Positions 17,270-26,287 of a stretch of 64,000 nt of DNA are shown here, piece after piece (within the stretch, counting starts at the first letter, position 1; each line of letters begins with the position of its first letter). A program made the translations under genes and the position numbers. Where the stretch lies: positions 1-64,000 of the forward strand of contig NZ_FNJD01000010.1 in NCBI RefSeq assembly GCF_900103185.1, read 5' to 3'. The notes below the pieces were generated by a model. It did no database searches, was not told the DNA's origin, and was given only the letters and a program-made list of their open reading frames with translations. This DNA is from Sulfitobacter litoralis (GTDB lineage Bacteria > Pseudomonadota > Alphaproteobacteria > Rhodobacterales > Rhodobacteraceae).

Positions 17270-18028
17270 CTACAGAATCCGCCTTAGCCCCGCTTGAACC
17301 ATCAGAAGCTTCGGAAGAATTGTTTCAATCAATCCTTCTGCGGGTTCTGGAATTGCGGCCATTCCTGTGTTCAATGCCGCGACAACATTGCTCCGCTGGT
17401 CAAAAATAGGCACGGCGATCGAGCGCAAACCAATCTCGACTTCTTGGTCGATGATAGCATAGTGTTGTTGCCGGCTTAAATCCACGCACGCCATAACGTC
17501 GACGGGGTATGTTATGCTGTGAACGGTTCGTGGCGTCAGGTCCGAAGCTTCAACAATTGCCTCTGCTTCTTGGCGCGGCAAAGCTGCCAAAAGCACCCGC
17601 CCCATTGATGTGCAATGGGCAGGAAGGCGCGAGCCCGGCATAAGCCCGATGGACATCACCCGCTTTTGCGCGGCGCGTGCAAGATAGACAATTTCGGTGC
17701 CGTCTAGAATCGAAACCGAGCAGCTTTCGCCGATCTGCTCGGTGAGTTGATCCAGCCATGGCTGTACCAGTTGTGGCAAGGGCAGCGATGCAATAGCGCT
17801 CAATCCTAATCGAAGAGCGCGTGGTGTCAGCGTAAAAAATTTGCCATCGTAGTCGGCATAACCTTCGGAATGCAAAGTAAGGAGGCAACGCCGTGCCGTA
17901 GCACGATCCAAACCAGTTTGTTTGGATACATCTGTAATCGAAAGCTTGGGCGTTTCTGCACCGAAGCATTCAAGAACATGCAGCCCTTTGGCCAATGAAG
18001 AGATTATATCAGGGGATTTGTTCGCCAC
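17270..18028 (-). CDS. pcaR: IclR-family regulator, probable PcaR
   Basis: A 252-residue IclR protein: N-terminal winged helix (LSITDVSKQTGLDRATARRC) and C-terminal effector-binding domain (PAHCTSMGRVLLAALP, then IAVPIFDQRSNVVAALNTGM). It is divergent from pcaIJF. In Sinorhizobium the IclR protein PcaR controls pcaIJF in answer to 3-oxoadipate, and the same arrangement here supports that assignment. The start is uncertain: GTG at 18028 gives the usual length, while an upstream ATG at 18073 would add 15 residues. Confidence 0.85.
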   Translation of the reverse strand: MANKSPDIISSLAKGLHVLECFGAETPKLSITDVSKQTGLDRATARRCLLTLHSEGYADYDGKFFTLTPRALRLGLSAIASLPLPQLVQPWLDQLTEQIGESCSVSILDGTEIVYLARAAQKRVMSIGLMPGSRLPAHCTSMGRVLLAALPRQEAEAIVEASDLTPRTVHSITYPVDVMACVDLSRQQHYAIIDQEVEIGLRSIAVPIFDQRSNVVAALNTGMAAIPEPAEGLIETILPKLLMVQAGLRRIL

Positions 18029-18132
18029 GCGGATCACTATGTTCGCATAACGAATAAAGATCAAGATGCGCACAAATAGTTTCGCGCAAGCGACAGAATG
18101 ATCTACATCGGCAACAAAAAAAGGAGTGTTTC

Positions 18133-18852
18133 ATGGACAAAACCATCCCTACCTTGGAAAAGGCGATTTCCGAAATCCCCGACGGCGCGCAGATCATGAT
18201 CGGCGGTTTCGGCGGTTCTGGCGCACCAATCGAGCTGATCCACGCATTGATCGACCGCTTTCGTGCAACTGGCAGCCCAAAGAATGTCACTGTAATTAAC
18301 AACAATGCCGGAAACGGATTTATCGGCATCGCAGCCATGATCAAAGCTGGAATGGTTGGCAAGATGATCTGCTCGTTTCCGCGCAGTTCCAACGCAGAAG
18401 CGTTTAATGAGAAGTATCTTGCTGGCGATATTGAACTAGAACTCGTGCCGCAAGGGACTTTGGCCGAACGCATTCGTGCGGCTGGGGCGGGCATTCCTGC
18501 GTTTTATACGCCGTCATCCTTTGGCACCGAACTCGCGAACGGCAAGCCAACTGAGGAATTCGAGGGAAAAAGTTATGTGCGAGAGCACTGGCTAAAGGCG
18601 GACTTCGCTTTAATCAAAGGTCAAGAAGGCGACACTGTCGGAAACTTAACCTATCGCCTCGCAGGGCGGAATTTTAATCCGCTGATGGCCATGGCCGCTG
18701 ACAAGACCATCGCGCAGGTCTCCGTATTGGGTGCTGCTGGAACCATAAACCCAGAGCAAGTAATAACGCCCGGCATCTTTGTCGATGCGGTGGTCGAGGT
18801 TTCAAATCCTCAACAAGAAGAAGTGCTTGTTCGCACAGGAGAGGTTCACTGA
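18133..18852 (+). CDS. pcaI: 3-oxoadipate CoA-transferase subunit A
   Basis: A 239-residue family I CoA-transferase alpha subunit. The N-terminal glycine-rich stretch MIGGFGGSGAPIELIHAL and AGMVGKMICSFPRS are typical of PcaI. With PcaJ it transfers CoA from succinyl-CoA to 3-oxoadipate. AAAAGGAGTG precedes the start. Its stop overlaps the start of pcaJ (TGATG), giving coupled translation. First gene of the pcaIJF operon, divergent from the IclR gene. Confidence 0.96.
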   Translation: MDKTIPTLEKAISEIPDGAQIMIGGFGGSGAPIELIHALIDRFRATGSPKNVTVINNNAGNGFIGIAAMIKAGMVGKMICSFPRSSNAEAFNEKYLAGDIELELVPQGTLAERIRAAGAGIPAFYTPSSFGTELANGKPTEEFEGKSYVREHWLKADFALIKGQEGDTVGNLTYRLAGRNFNPLMAMAADKTIAQVSVLGAAGTINPEQVITPGIFVDAVVEVSNPQQEEVLVRTGEVH

Positions 18853-19544
18853 TGACTGATTTCAACATTTCCGATGTGGCCCTATCCAACGCTCAAATTG
18901 CGTGGCGCGCGGCCCAAGACATCGAAGACGGTTCATATGTGAATCTTGGCATCGGTTTCCCTGAGATGATCGCCAAGTTCCAACCTGATGGTCGCGATGT
19001 TACCTATCACACTGAAAATGGCGTGTTAGGTTTTGGCAAAGCGCCGCTTGAAGGCGAGGAAGACTGGGACCTGATCAATGCAGGGAAAAAGGCGATTACG
19101 CTTAACCCCGGTGCTTCGTATTTTCATCACGCTGACAGTTTCGCGATGGTTCGCGGTGGGCACCTCGATTTGGCTGTTTTAGGAGCCTATCAGATTGCCC
19201 AGAACGGGGATCTTGCAAATTGGCGTATCGGCTCCAAGGGTGTTCCTGCCGTTGGCGGTGCGATGGACTTGGTCCATGGCGCAAAGCGGGTCGCTGTTGT
19301 CACCGATCATGTCACCAAAGATGGCAAACCCAAGCTAGTTGAATCCTGCACCTTCCCACTTACTGGTGTAGGATGTGTTACGCGGGTTTATACCTCACTG
19401 GCTGTAATAGATATTGCGGGTAGTAAATTCGTTTTGAAAGAAAAATTGCCAGCGGTCACCCTAACGCAACTGCAATCGGTGACGGGTGCGACGCTGCACA
19501 TTGATGGCGAAGTTGCCGACCTTACTGTTCCTGAGGATTTGTAA
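18852..19544 (+). CDS. pcaJ: 3-oxoadipate CoA-transferase subunit B
   Basis: A 230-residue beta subunit. The catalytic Glu lies in YHTENGVLGFG (residue about 55), preceded by YVNLGIGFPEMI. It forms the transferase with PcaI. The start overlaps the pcaI stop by one base and the stop abuts the pcaF start, so the three genes form one tightly packed operon. Confidence 0.96.
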   Translation: MTDFNISDVALSNAQIAWRAAQDIEDGSYVNLGIGFPEMIAKFQPDGRDVTYHTENGVLGFGKAPLEGEEDWDLINAGKKAITLNPGASYFHHADSFAMVRGGHLDLAVLGAYQIAQNGDLANWRIGSKGVPAVGGAMDLVHGAKRVAVVTDHVTKDGKPKLVESCTFPLTGVGCVTRVYTSLAVIDIAGSKFVLKEKLPAVTLTQLQSVTGATLHIDGEVADLTVPEDL

Positions 19545-20744
19545 ATGACTGGCGTTTATATCTGCGATTACATCCGCACACCGATTGGCCGCTATGGCGG
19601 CGCTTTGTCAACCGTGCGCGCCGACGATCTGGGTGCAATTCCGCTAAAGGCTTTGGCTGAACGCAACCCTAAAATGGACCTATCTGCTATTGATGAAGTG
19701 ATTTTTGGTTGCGCCAACCAAGCGGGCGAAGACAACCGCAACGTCGCTCGCATGTCTTTGCTGTTGGCAGGCTATCCGGATTGCGTCCCTGGTACGACGA
19801 TGAACCGGCTCTGCGGCTCAGGCATGGACGCGGTGATAACTGCGGCGCGTGCCATTAAGGCAGGCGAGGCCGAATTGATCGTCGCAGGCGGTGTCGAATC
19901 CATGTCACGTGCGCCGTTTGTAATGCCTAAGGCAGAAACCGCGTATTCCCGCGCGAACACCGTCCATGATACAACCATTGGCTGGCGCTTCGTTAACCCA
20001 GTGATGAAAACGCTATATGGCTTCGATTCCATGCCCGAAACTGGGGAGAACGTTGCCGAAGATTTTGGCATTACCCGCGCAGATCAAGATCATTTTGCAC
20101 TGCGATCACAGCACAACGCAGGCACCGCGATAGCGCAAGGGCGTTTTGCCAAAGAGATCACACCGGTAAGGGTTCCGCAGCGCAGAGGCGATCCAATTAT
20201 CGTGTCCGAGGACGAACATCCGCGGCCATCAACCACGTTGGCAGATCTCCAAAAGCTGAAGGCCTTCGTCAAGGCCGACGGAACAGTGACAGCCGGGAAT
20301 GCCTCTGGCGTGAACGACGGCGCTGCGGCGCTCATCCTGGCCAGCGAAGACGCGGTAAAAAAGCATGGGCTAAACCCAATTGCCAAGGTATTAGGCGGCG
20401 CTAGCGCCGGTGTCGCGCCACGCATCATGGGTTTTGGCCCCGCGCCCGCGTCCCGCAAATTGATGGCAAGGCTTGGCCTGACGGTGAACGATTTTGCGGT
20501 CATCGAACTGAACGAAGCTTTTGCCTCACAGGGGTTGGCCACATTGCGTGATCTGGGCATTGCTGACGATGACGCTCGTGTAAATCGTAACGGCGGCGCG
20601 ATTGCGCTGGGGCATCCATTGGGCATGTCGGGTGCAAGGATCACTGGCACAGCGATGCTAGACCTCAAGGCTGGTGAAAAATCTTTATCGACCATGTGTA
20701 TTGGGGTCGGTCAAGGTATCGCAATCGCCTTGGAAGCCGTCTAG
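19545..20744 (+). CDS. pcaF: 3-oxoadipyl-CoA thiolase
   Basis: A 399-residue thiolase that cleaves 3-oxoadipyl-CoA to succinyl-CoA and acetyl-CoA, the last step of the beta-ketoadipate pathway. The acylated Cys is in NRLCGSGMDA (about residue 90), with NEAFASQG, the His motif GGAIALGHPLGMSGAR and the second Cys in CIGVGQG near the C-terminus. The start codon directly follows the pcaJ stop. Full length and apparently intact. Confidence 0.96.
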   Translation: MTGVYICDYIRTPIGRYGGALSTVRADDLGAIPLKALAERNPKMDLSAIDEVIFGCANQAGEDNRNVARMSLLLAGYPDCVPGTTMNRLCGSGMDAVITAARAIKAGEAELIVAGGVESMSRAPFVMPKAETAYSRANTVHDTTIGWRFVNPVMKTLYGFDSMPETGENVAEDFGITRADQDHFALRSQHNAGTAIAQGRFAKEITPVRVPQRRGDPIIVSEDEHPRPSTTLADLQKLKAFVKADGTVTAGNASGVNDGAAALILASEDAVKKHGLNPIAKVLGGASAGVAPRIMGFGPAPASRKLMARLGLTVNDFAVIELNEAFASQGLATLRDLGIADDDARVNRNGGAIALGHPLGMSGARITGTAMLDLKAGEKSLSTMCIGVGQGIAIALEAV

Positions 20745-20751
20745 GATAATC

Positions 20752-20788
20752 GCATCAGCGAGCAGTATTAAGTGCCGCCCGCTGATGC
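20752..20788. terminator. Inverted repeat between convergent pcaF and pcaQ
   Basis: Nine-base arms GCATCAGCG (20752-20760) and CGCTGATGC (20780-20788) enclose 19 bases and include the pcaQ stop codon. Lying between converging genes it may act as a weak two-way terminator, but there is no clear T-run. Confidence 0.45.
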
Positions 20789-21669
20789 AGCAATTCGGCT
20801 AATAGAGTCGCCAAGCTATTCTGGCCAGCGCCGGTCTTACGCGTCAGCCCCACTGCACCTGACAAATAGTCGACCTTTAAATCCATAGCGACAAGGCTGC
20901 CGTTTTTCAGCTCACGCGCAACGACACCCTTTGAGATAAACCACAACATTTTCGAACGTTCCAGCAATGTCAGCGCGACTGGCAAAGCTACGGTTTCGAG
21001 CGCCGGACGCAGATCAGACAGACCCATGGCTGACAGATACTGATCTACAGATTGTCGAATGATTGCACCGGGGTTGGGCAGGATAAGCGGGTATTCCGTA
21101 AGCATCTGAGCCGGTTTACGGCCAAGTGCCGGATGATCTGAGCGCGCGACCAGTTCTATCGGTTCGTCATAAAGGTGTTCAAACGACAGGCCTGGCATAT
21201 CCTTTGAATTGGGCATCCGGCCTATCATAAGATCAATCTTCCCAGAACGGAGCATGTCGATCAGATAGTGATTTGGACCGGTCAGCACGCCAATGCGCGC
21301 GTCAGGACGCTGATCATAAAACTCCAATGCGACCGAAGGAAAAAATCCGCCGGCCACAGTGGGCAACACCCCCGCTTTGACCAGATCCGTATGCGACGGG
21401 GCACTAAGCACCCGACACCCAGCCTCAAGGCTTTGTAGTGACGCCTTTGCATGGCGGCGAAAAACCTCACCACCCGTTGTTAGAATAGCGCGTCGCCCTG
21501 TACGCTCGAACAATTGGCATCCAAGCTGCCCCTCAAGATCAGATAGGGTTTTAGACATCGCAGGTTGCGACACATGCTGCGCCCGCGCAGCGCCCGAAAT
21601 CGTTCCAGTCTCCGCAATTGCGAGGAATGCCTCAAGATGGCGAAGCTTTAGATCTCTTGGTATATTCAT
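20755..21669 (-). CDS. pcaQ: LysR-family regulator PcaQ
   Basis: A 304-residue LysR protein with an N-terminal HTH (LRHLEAFLAIAETGTISGAA, then HVSQPAMSKTLSDLEGQLG) and a substrate-binding domain. In Agrobacterium and Sinorhizobium PcaQ sits beside and activates pcaDCHGB in response to 3-carboxy-cis,cis-muconate and 3-oxoadipate enol-lactone. The same divergent arrangement with pcaD holds here. Confidence 0.93.
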   Translation of the reverse strand: MNIPRDLKLRHLEAFLAIAETGTISGAARAQHVSQPAMSKTLSDLEGQLGCQLFERTGRRAILTTGGEVFRRHAKASLQSLEAGCRVLSAPSHTDLVKAGVLPTVAGGFFPSVALEFYDQRPDARIGVLTGPNHYLIDMLRSGKIDLMIGRMPNSKDMPGLSFEHLYDEPIELVARSDHPALGRKPAQMLTEYPLILPNPGAIIRQSVDQYLSAMGLSDLRPALETVALPVALTLLERSKMLWFISKGVVARELKNGSLVAMDLKVDYLSGAVGLTRKTGAGQNSLATLLAELLHQRAALNTAR

Positions 21670-21744
21670 TTGATTATACCTTTAGCATAGTTTTGTATTT
21701 TTCCCATGCTTTTAATTATGGCACATTAACATCAGGAGGAACCA
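21670..21744. promoter_or_regulatory. pcaQ-pcaD divergent control region
   Basis: This 75-base AT-rich interval must hold both promoters and the PcaQ site. A LysR-type half-palindrome ATACC-N7-TAGTT occurs at about 21676-21692, loosely like the ATAACC-N4-GGTTAA PcaQ box of rhizobia, but the match is poor. AGGAGGAACC precedes pcaD. Confidence 0.5.
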
Positions 21745-22527
21745 ATGCACGCACTAGATTTAGAGTGGGGCACCATGCATCTAAGCCTATCAAATGGCGA
21801 CGGACCCACCCTCGTTTTCCTAAATTCGCTGGGCACCGATCTTCGTATGTGGGATGCGGTTTGCGCCCTATTGCCCACTGATTGGGCCACGCTGCGGATG
21901 GACAAGCGTGGGCATGGGCTTTCAGATACAGCGCCCGACAGCTACAGCATTCCCGATTTGGCAAAAGACGTATTGGCCGCAATGGACAACGTTGGCATCA
22001 ACCGCGCAGTCGTAGTTGGCTGTTCGATTGGCGGCTTGATTGCACAGCATATCGCCTTGATGGCACCCGAGCGGGTCTTGGGGTTGGTATTGTCCAACAC
22101 AGCGCCAAAGCTGGGCTCCGCTGAGGATTGGCATGCGCGTATTGAGATGATCAATGAAAGTGGTATGCGCGCTGTGGCAGAGGGCATTTTGCCGCGTTGG
22201 TTTGGGCCCGAGTTTCTCATGAAACCAGAGGTCAACCTATGGCGCACGCTGCTCGCACGCACTGACCAGGCGGGATACGTTGCCACCTGTAACGCGATTG
22301 CAGGCACTGACATAACAGAACAACTGAGTGAGATTGCGGCACCTACGCTGGTTTTTGCAGGACAACACGATTTGGCCACTCCGCCGAACGTCATTGCGGC
22401 GCTAGCAGCTGCCCTACCCGACGCCGATCTGATCTCTTTTGAAACGACGGGGCACTTGCCCGCGATTGAAGCGCCGGATGCACTTGTCGATGCACTCATT
22501 AGTTTTGTTAAAAGGATTACCCCATGA
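21745..22527 (+). CDS. pcaD: 3-oxoadipate enol-lactonase
   Basis: A 260-residue alpha/beta hydrolase that opens 3-oxoadipate enol-lactone to 3-oxoadipate. The nucleophile Ser is in GCSIGGLIAQ (about residue 90), the acid is in the VFAGQHDLATPP region and the His in ETTGHLPAIEAP. AGGAGG lies seven bases before the start. Its stop overlaps the pcaC start (ATGA). Confidence 0.95.
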   Translation: MHALDLEWGTMHLSLSNGDGPTLVFLNSLGTDLRMWDAVCALLPTDWATLRMDKRGHGLSDTAPDSYSIPDLAKDVLAAMDNVGINRAVVVGCSIGGLIAQHIALMAPERVLGLVLSNTAPKLGSAEDWHARIEMINESGMRAVAEGILPRWFGPEFLMKPEVNLWRTLLARTDQAGYVATCNAIAGTDITEQLSEIAAPTLVFAGQHDLATPPNVIAALAAALPDADLISFETTGHLPAIEAPDALVDALISFVKRITP

Positions 22528-22910
22528 GCGAAAAGTTCGACCAAGGGATGAAAACCCGCCGCGAGGTTCTGGGCGACGCCCATGTTGACCGTGCGGAAGC
22601 CGCAAAATCAGAATTCGACCTACCTTTCCAAGGCCTCATAACCGAAGGGGCCTGGGGTACCGTCTGGTCGTCGGACAAAATCAGCCGGCGCGAGCGTTCT
22701 ATGCTGACCATCGCTCTTTTGGCCGCGACAGGAAATTTTGAAGAAATCCCGATGCACATTCGCGCCACCGCACGCACGGGAGCGTCTAAAGACGATGTGG
22801 CTGAGGCACTACAACATGTCGCGATCTATGCGGGCGTGCCCAAAGCCAACCACGCCCTAAAACTCGCGAAACAGACTTTTGTTGAAATGGAGGAAAACAA
22901 CGATGCTTGA
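22524..22910 (+). CDS. pcaC: 4-carboxymuconolactone decarboxylase
   Basis: A 128-residue CMD-family protein. Typical sequence includes KTRREVLGDAHVDRAEA at the N-terminus, QGLITEGAWGTVWS, and HIRATARTGASKDDVAEAL. It decarboxylates 4-carboxymuconolactone to 3-oxoadipate enol-lactone. It overlaps pcaD by four bases and pcaH by eight, so it is translationally coupled on both sides. Confidence 0.96.
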   Translation: MSEKFDQGMKTRREVLGDAHVDRAEAAKSEFDLPFQGLITEGAWGTVWSSDKISRRERSMLTIALLAATGNFEEIPMHIRATARTGASKDDVAEALQHVAIYAGVPKANHALKLAKQTFVEMEENNDA

Positions 22911-23631
22911 TCTTGGCCCATTAATTCCGCGCAACCGCGAAATTCACCCGATACCGCATGCCCCGGACTATAAAACGAGCGTCTCTCGCTCCCCTAACCT
23001 GCCGCTCCTTTCAATGGAAAGCGGCCTTTCTGAGGAAACCGGCCCCACCTTTGGCCACAACAAACTCGGAGCGCTAGACAACAATCTGATTTTGAATTGG
23101 AGCAAAGGCGCGGCCCCCGCTGTGGGTGAACGCATCTTGGTCCACGGGCGCGTATTGGATGAAAATAGTCGGCCCGTGCCTCATACTTTGGTCGAGATTT
23201 GGCAGGCAAATGCGGGCGGACGATATCGCCACAAGAAAGATACCTATTTCGCGCCCCTTGATCCAAACTTTGGCGGATGCGGTAGGACGATAACGGACGA
23301 AAACGGCTATTACGAATTTCTGACTGTGCGTCCCGGAGCCTATCCTTGGCCCAATCGGGGCAACGATTGGCGCCCCATGCACCTTCACGTCTCAGTGTTC
23401 GGAAATAGTTTTGGTCAGCGCTTGATTACCCAGATGTATTTCGAAGGTGATCCGTTGATCAATCACTGCCCGATTGCCGCAACAATCAAAGATCGCAGCC
23501 AACTTGACCGGCTTGTGGCCCCGCTTGATTTCTCAAAGTCGCGCCCGCTAGATTTCCTTGCGTACAAGTTTGACATCGTGTTGCGCGGCAGGCGTCAAAC
23601 CATGTTCGAAAACAAATTGGAGGGGATGTAA
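22903..23631 (+). CDS. pcaH: Protocatechuate 3,4-dioxygenase beta subunit
   Basis: A 242-residue intradiol dioxygenase subunit. The non-haem Fe(III) ligands are all visible: Tyr in KDTYFAPLDPNFGG, Tyr in RPGAYPWPN and the two His in RPMHLHVSVFG. The start at 22903 overlaps the end of pcaC, and an earlier frame opening at 22879 is not needed. With PcaG it cleaves protocatechuate to 3-carboxy-cis,cis-muconate. Confidence 0.96.
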   Translation: MLDLGPLIPRNREIHPIPHAPDYKTSVSRSPNLPLLSMESGLSEETGPTFGHNKLGALDNNLILNWSKGAAPAVGERILVHGRVLDENSRPVPHTLVEIWQANAGGRYRHKKDTYFAPLDPNFGGCGRTITDENGYYEFLTVRPGAYPWPNRGNDWRPMHLHVSVFGNSFGQRLITQMYFEGDPLINHCPIAATIKDRSQLDRLVAPLDFSKSRPLDFLAYKFDIVLRGRRQTMFENKLEGM

Positions 23632-23632
23632 A

Positions 23633-24238
23633 ATGAGCCAGAAATTAAATACATTGATTGAATCCGCTTCTCAAACTGCGGGCCCCTATGTCCACATCGG
23701 CCTAATGCCGACCTATGCAGGCAATGCTGGCTATTATGACGAAGAAATCGGCACCACCCCATTTCTAGACGAGGGCAATGCCAAAGGCGAGATTGTCGAG
23801 ATCGTCGGCTCTGTGTTTGATGGCACCGGTTGGGCGATGCGCGATGCGTTGATCGAAAGCTGGCAATGTGACGCGAGCGGCCTGTTTGCGGGCGCAGAAG
23901 GTTCGGATCCGGCCTTTACCGGCCACTGCCGTTTTGCCGCCGACGCGGACTCCGGTGAATTTACACTGCGCACGGTCAAACCCGCCCCCACCACGGGGCG
24001 TGGCGGTGTTAAACTCGCGCCGCATATCTCGCTTTGGGTTGTGGCGCGGGGGATTAACATCGGCCTGCAAACCCGCATCTATTTCGAAGATGAGGACAAT
24101 TCCAACGATCCACTTTTGAACCGGATCGAACAACGTCCGCGCGTTGACACGCTAATCGCCCAAAAGACCGGCGACGGGAAATACAGATTTGATATTCGGC
24201 TTCAAGGCGCTGGCGAAACCGTGTTTCTAGATATCTAA
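23633..24238 (+). CDS. pcaG: Protocatechuate 3,4-dioxygenase alpha subunit
   Basis: A 201-residue alpha subunit opening with the typical SASQTAGPYVHIGLMP. It lacks the iron ligands, as the family does, and pairs with PcaH. The gene starts one base after the pcaH stop, behind GGAGGGGATGT. It ends before a strong hairpin at 24257, so pcaB may be expressed partly by read-through. Confidence 0.96.
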   Translation: MSQKLNTLIESASQTAGPYVHIGLMPTYAGNAGYYDEEIGTTPFLDEGNAKGEIVEIVGSVFDGTGWAMRDALIESWQCDASGLFAGAEGSDPAFTGHCRFAADADSGEFTLRTVKPAPTTGRGGVKLAPHISLWVVARGINIGLQTRIYFEDEDNSNDPLLNRIEQRPRVDTLIAQKTGDGKYRFDIRLQGAGETVFLDI

Positions 24239-24256
24239 ACCTGCACCGATATGATT

Positions 24257-24285
24257 AAATGGGGTGCATGATGCGCCCCATTTTT
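24257..24285 (+). terminator. Rho-independent terminator between pcaG and pcaB
   Basis: An 11-bp stem, AAATGGGGTGC against GCGCCCCATTT with one G-T pair, encloses a 4-5 base loop and is followed by a run of five T. It is placed 18 bases after the pcaG stop and 20 before the pcaB start, so it would reduce pcaB expression relative to pcaDCHG. Confidence 0.8.
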
Positions 24286-24304
24286 ACGTGATTAGGAAAT
24301 CGCG

Positions 24305-25357
24305 ATGACTGTATCTGCCTTCAATCACCTATGGCTTTCGGGATTATTTGGTGATCTCGCAATGGGCGAAGTATTTTCGCCCGAAAGGCAAATGGCGCAC
24401 ATGCTCGCCTTCGAGGCGGCGTGGTCACGCGCTTGCGGAGCGGCTGGGCTATTTGACCCGACTAGGGCCGAAACTGCCGCGTGTGCGATCGAAACAGCAC
24501 AGGTCAATTATGCAGATATCGCAGCGGGAATGGCACAAGACGGCGTTCCGGTTCCGCGTTTGGTGAAACAGTTGCAAGCAATTGCGCCTGCCGATGCCCT
24601 GCACAAAGGTGCCACTTCACAAGATGTGGTCGACACGGCGCTGGCGATGACCCTGCGCGAGGCATCAGATCTGATTGCCGCTCGGTTGGCCGATTTGGAA
24701 ACACATTTAATGGCACTAGAGGCCCGTTTCGGGGACAGGCCACTTATGGGGCGCACCCGAATGCAGGCCGCCACCCAAATCACCGTGCGCGACCGGATAT
24801 TGACATGGCACTGTCCATTGAAAGGGCATTTGGATCGGTTGGAGATGCTGCGTCCAAAGACCGAAAAGGTTCAGATCGGCGGTGCGTCGGGCGACCGCAA
24901 GGCGCTTGGTGACAAGGCCGATACGGTTGTCGCCGAGGTCGCCAAATCTCTTGGCCTCGCACCAACGAATAAAGCGTGGCACACTATGCGCGAAAGCGTG
25001 ACTGAGTATGCTTCGTTTCTATCGCTAGTGAGTGGAACGCTGGGCAAGGTGGGTCAGGATATTTCCTTGATGTCCCAACAGGGCATCGAGGAAATTAGTA
25101 TGTCTCGCGGTGGTGGATCGTCGGCAATGCCCCATAAACAAAACCCTGTCGCAGCAGAACTATTGGTCACGCTGGCACGATTTAACGCAACCCAAGTCTC
25201 GGCGATGCACCACGCCATGGTGCATGAACTGGAACGTTCGGGCGCGGCTTGGGCGTTGGAGTGGATGATATTGCCGCAAATGGCGATGGCCACGGCGCGG
25301 GCGCTTACCGTAGCTATCGACCTGTCTCAGAATATCACCCGATTGGGCAGTGATTAA
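24305..25357 (+). CDS. pcaB: 3-carboxy-cis,cis-muconate cycloisomerase
   Basis: A 350-residue fumarase/aspartase-superfamily protein. The signature SSAMPHKQNPV lies near residue 277, with TSQDVVDTALAMTLRE and GRTRMQAATQITV earlier. It forms 4-carboxymuconolactone from the PcaHG product. Many PcaB proteins run to about 450 residues; the shorter form without the C-terminal extension is common in Alphaproteobacteria. It is separated from pcaG by a terminator-like hairpin, although the gene order pcaDCHGB is conserved. Confidence 0.94.
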   Translation: MTVSAFNHLWLSGLFGDLAMGEVFSPERQMAHMLAFEAAWSRACGAAGLFDPTRAETAACAIETAQVNYADIAAGMAQDGVPVPRLVKQLQAIAPADALHKGATSQDVVDTALAMTLREASDLIAARLADLETHLMALEARFGDRPLMGRTRMQAATQITVRDRILTWHCPLKGHLDRLEMLRPKTEKVQIGGASGDRKALGDKADTVVAEVAKSLGLAPTNKAWHTMRESVTEYASFLSLVSGTLGKVGQDISLMSQQGIEEISMSRGGGSSAMPHKQNPVAAELLVTLARFNATQVSAMHHAMVHELERSGAAWALEWMILPQMAMATARALTVAIDLSQNITRLGSD

Positions 25358-25365
25358 GCTACGCG

Positions 25366-25605
25366 CTAGAACGGCAGCCCGATGTAGTTTTCCGCCAAGT
25401 CGCGCCGCGCTGTTTCCGACGCCGCAAGGTGAGCCAGTGAGGCTTTGCGAATTTGTTCGGCAAAGGCGTCTTCACCGTCGAACCGGTGCAACATGGTGGT
25501 CATCTGCCAACTAAACCGCATCGCCTTCCAAATCCGCTCCGATGCGCGGGCCGAATATTCATCGATGCCTGATTTGGAACCGGCCTTAACGGCGTCAAAG
25601 GGCAC
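25366..25605 (-). pseudogene. pobA: 4-hydroxybenzoate 3-monooxygenase, C-terminal remnant
   Basis: The minus strand reads YSARASERIWKAMRFSWQM, TTMLHRFDG and ends LAENYIGLPF, the last 75-80 residues of PobA (family length about 390). FAD and substrate domains are missing. The break lies near 25605, where plasmid backbone sequence leading to the ParB-like gene begins. This shows that the pca cluster once carried pobA and that its right edge was cut during recombination. Confidence 0.87.
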
Positions 25606-25744
25606 CTGATTTGGAAATTGGACGTCGGATGGGGCTGTTAATCAGGGCGCTGCAAACAGAGAGCCAGAGAAAGGGAAGCCCGGATGCCGGGCTTGAAAGG
25701 ATAGAGAGAGTCTCATTCGGGCCCGGTCTGAAAGGACCATCCCC

Positions 25745-26287
25745 ATGGCCAAGACCACAACCAAATCCATGGCTGCTAGCGGTAAAAAGACACCTGCAAA
25801 GCAGTCAGCACCCGAAGCAACCGGCGTATCCCGTTTCTCCGACATTCGCATGATCCCCCTCAACCAGCTGTCGCTCAGCCCGCTCAATGTGCGCAAAGTC
25901 GCGGCTAATGCCGCTGACGACGCCGAACTGCTGGCCAGCATTCGCGAAAATGGCATCAAGCAGAACCTGGTGGTTCATCCGGTTTCAGAAACGGGTTTCG
26001 CAGTGGATGCAGGTGGACGTCGCCTGAAAGCGCTGCAACAGCTTGCTGAAGATGGGGCAATTCCAACGGATCATCCAATCCCGTGCTTGATCGAGGATGA
26101 ACGCGACGCTGTCGTTACTTCCGCTACAGAAAACCTTCAGCGCGCAGCCATGCACCCTGCCGAACAGTTCGAAGCCTTTGACAAGATGATTGGCGAGAGC
26201 CGCAGTGAAGACGAGATCGCGCTGAAGTTCGGCGTCTCGGTCGATCTGGTGCGCCGCCGCCTTAAACTGGCCCGTGTTGCGCCCGAG
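25745..26287 (+). pseudogene. ParB-like partition protein, truncated by IS6
   Basis: The gene starts normally behind AAAGGACCATCCCC and encodes about 181 residues: a basic N-terminus, the ParB/Srx core (LSPLNVRKVAANAADDAELL, VDAGGRRLKALQQL, SATENLQRAAMHPAEQFEAF) and an HTH (LKFGVSVDLVRRRLKLARVA). It stops exactly where the IS6 inverted repeat begins. The remaining part is not found on the other side of the IS, so this was not a simple insertion. Its leader resembles those of the backbone genes at 41-48 kb. Confidence 0.88.
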
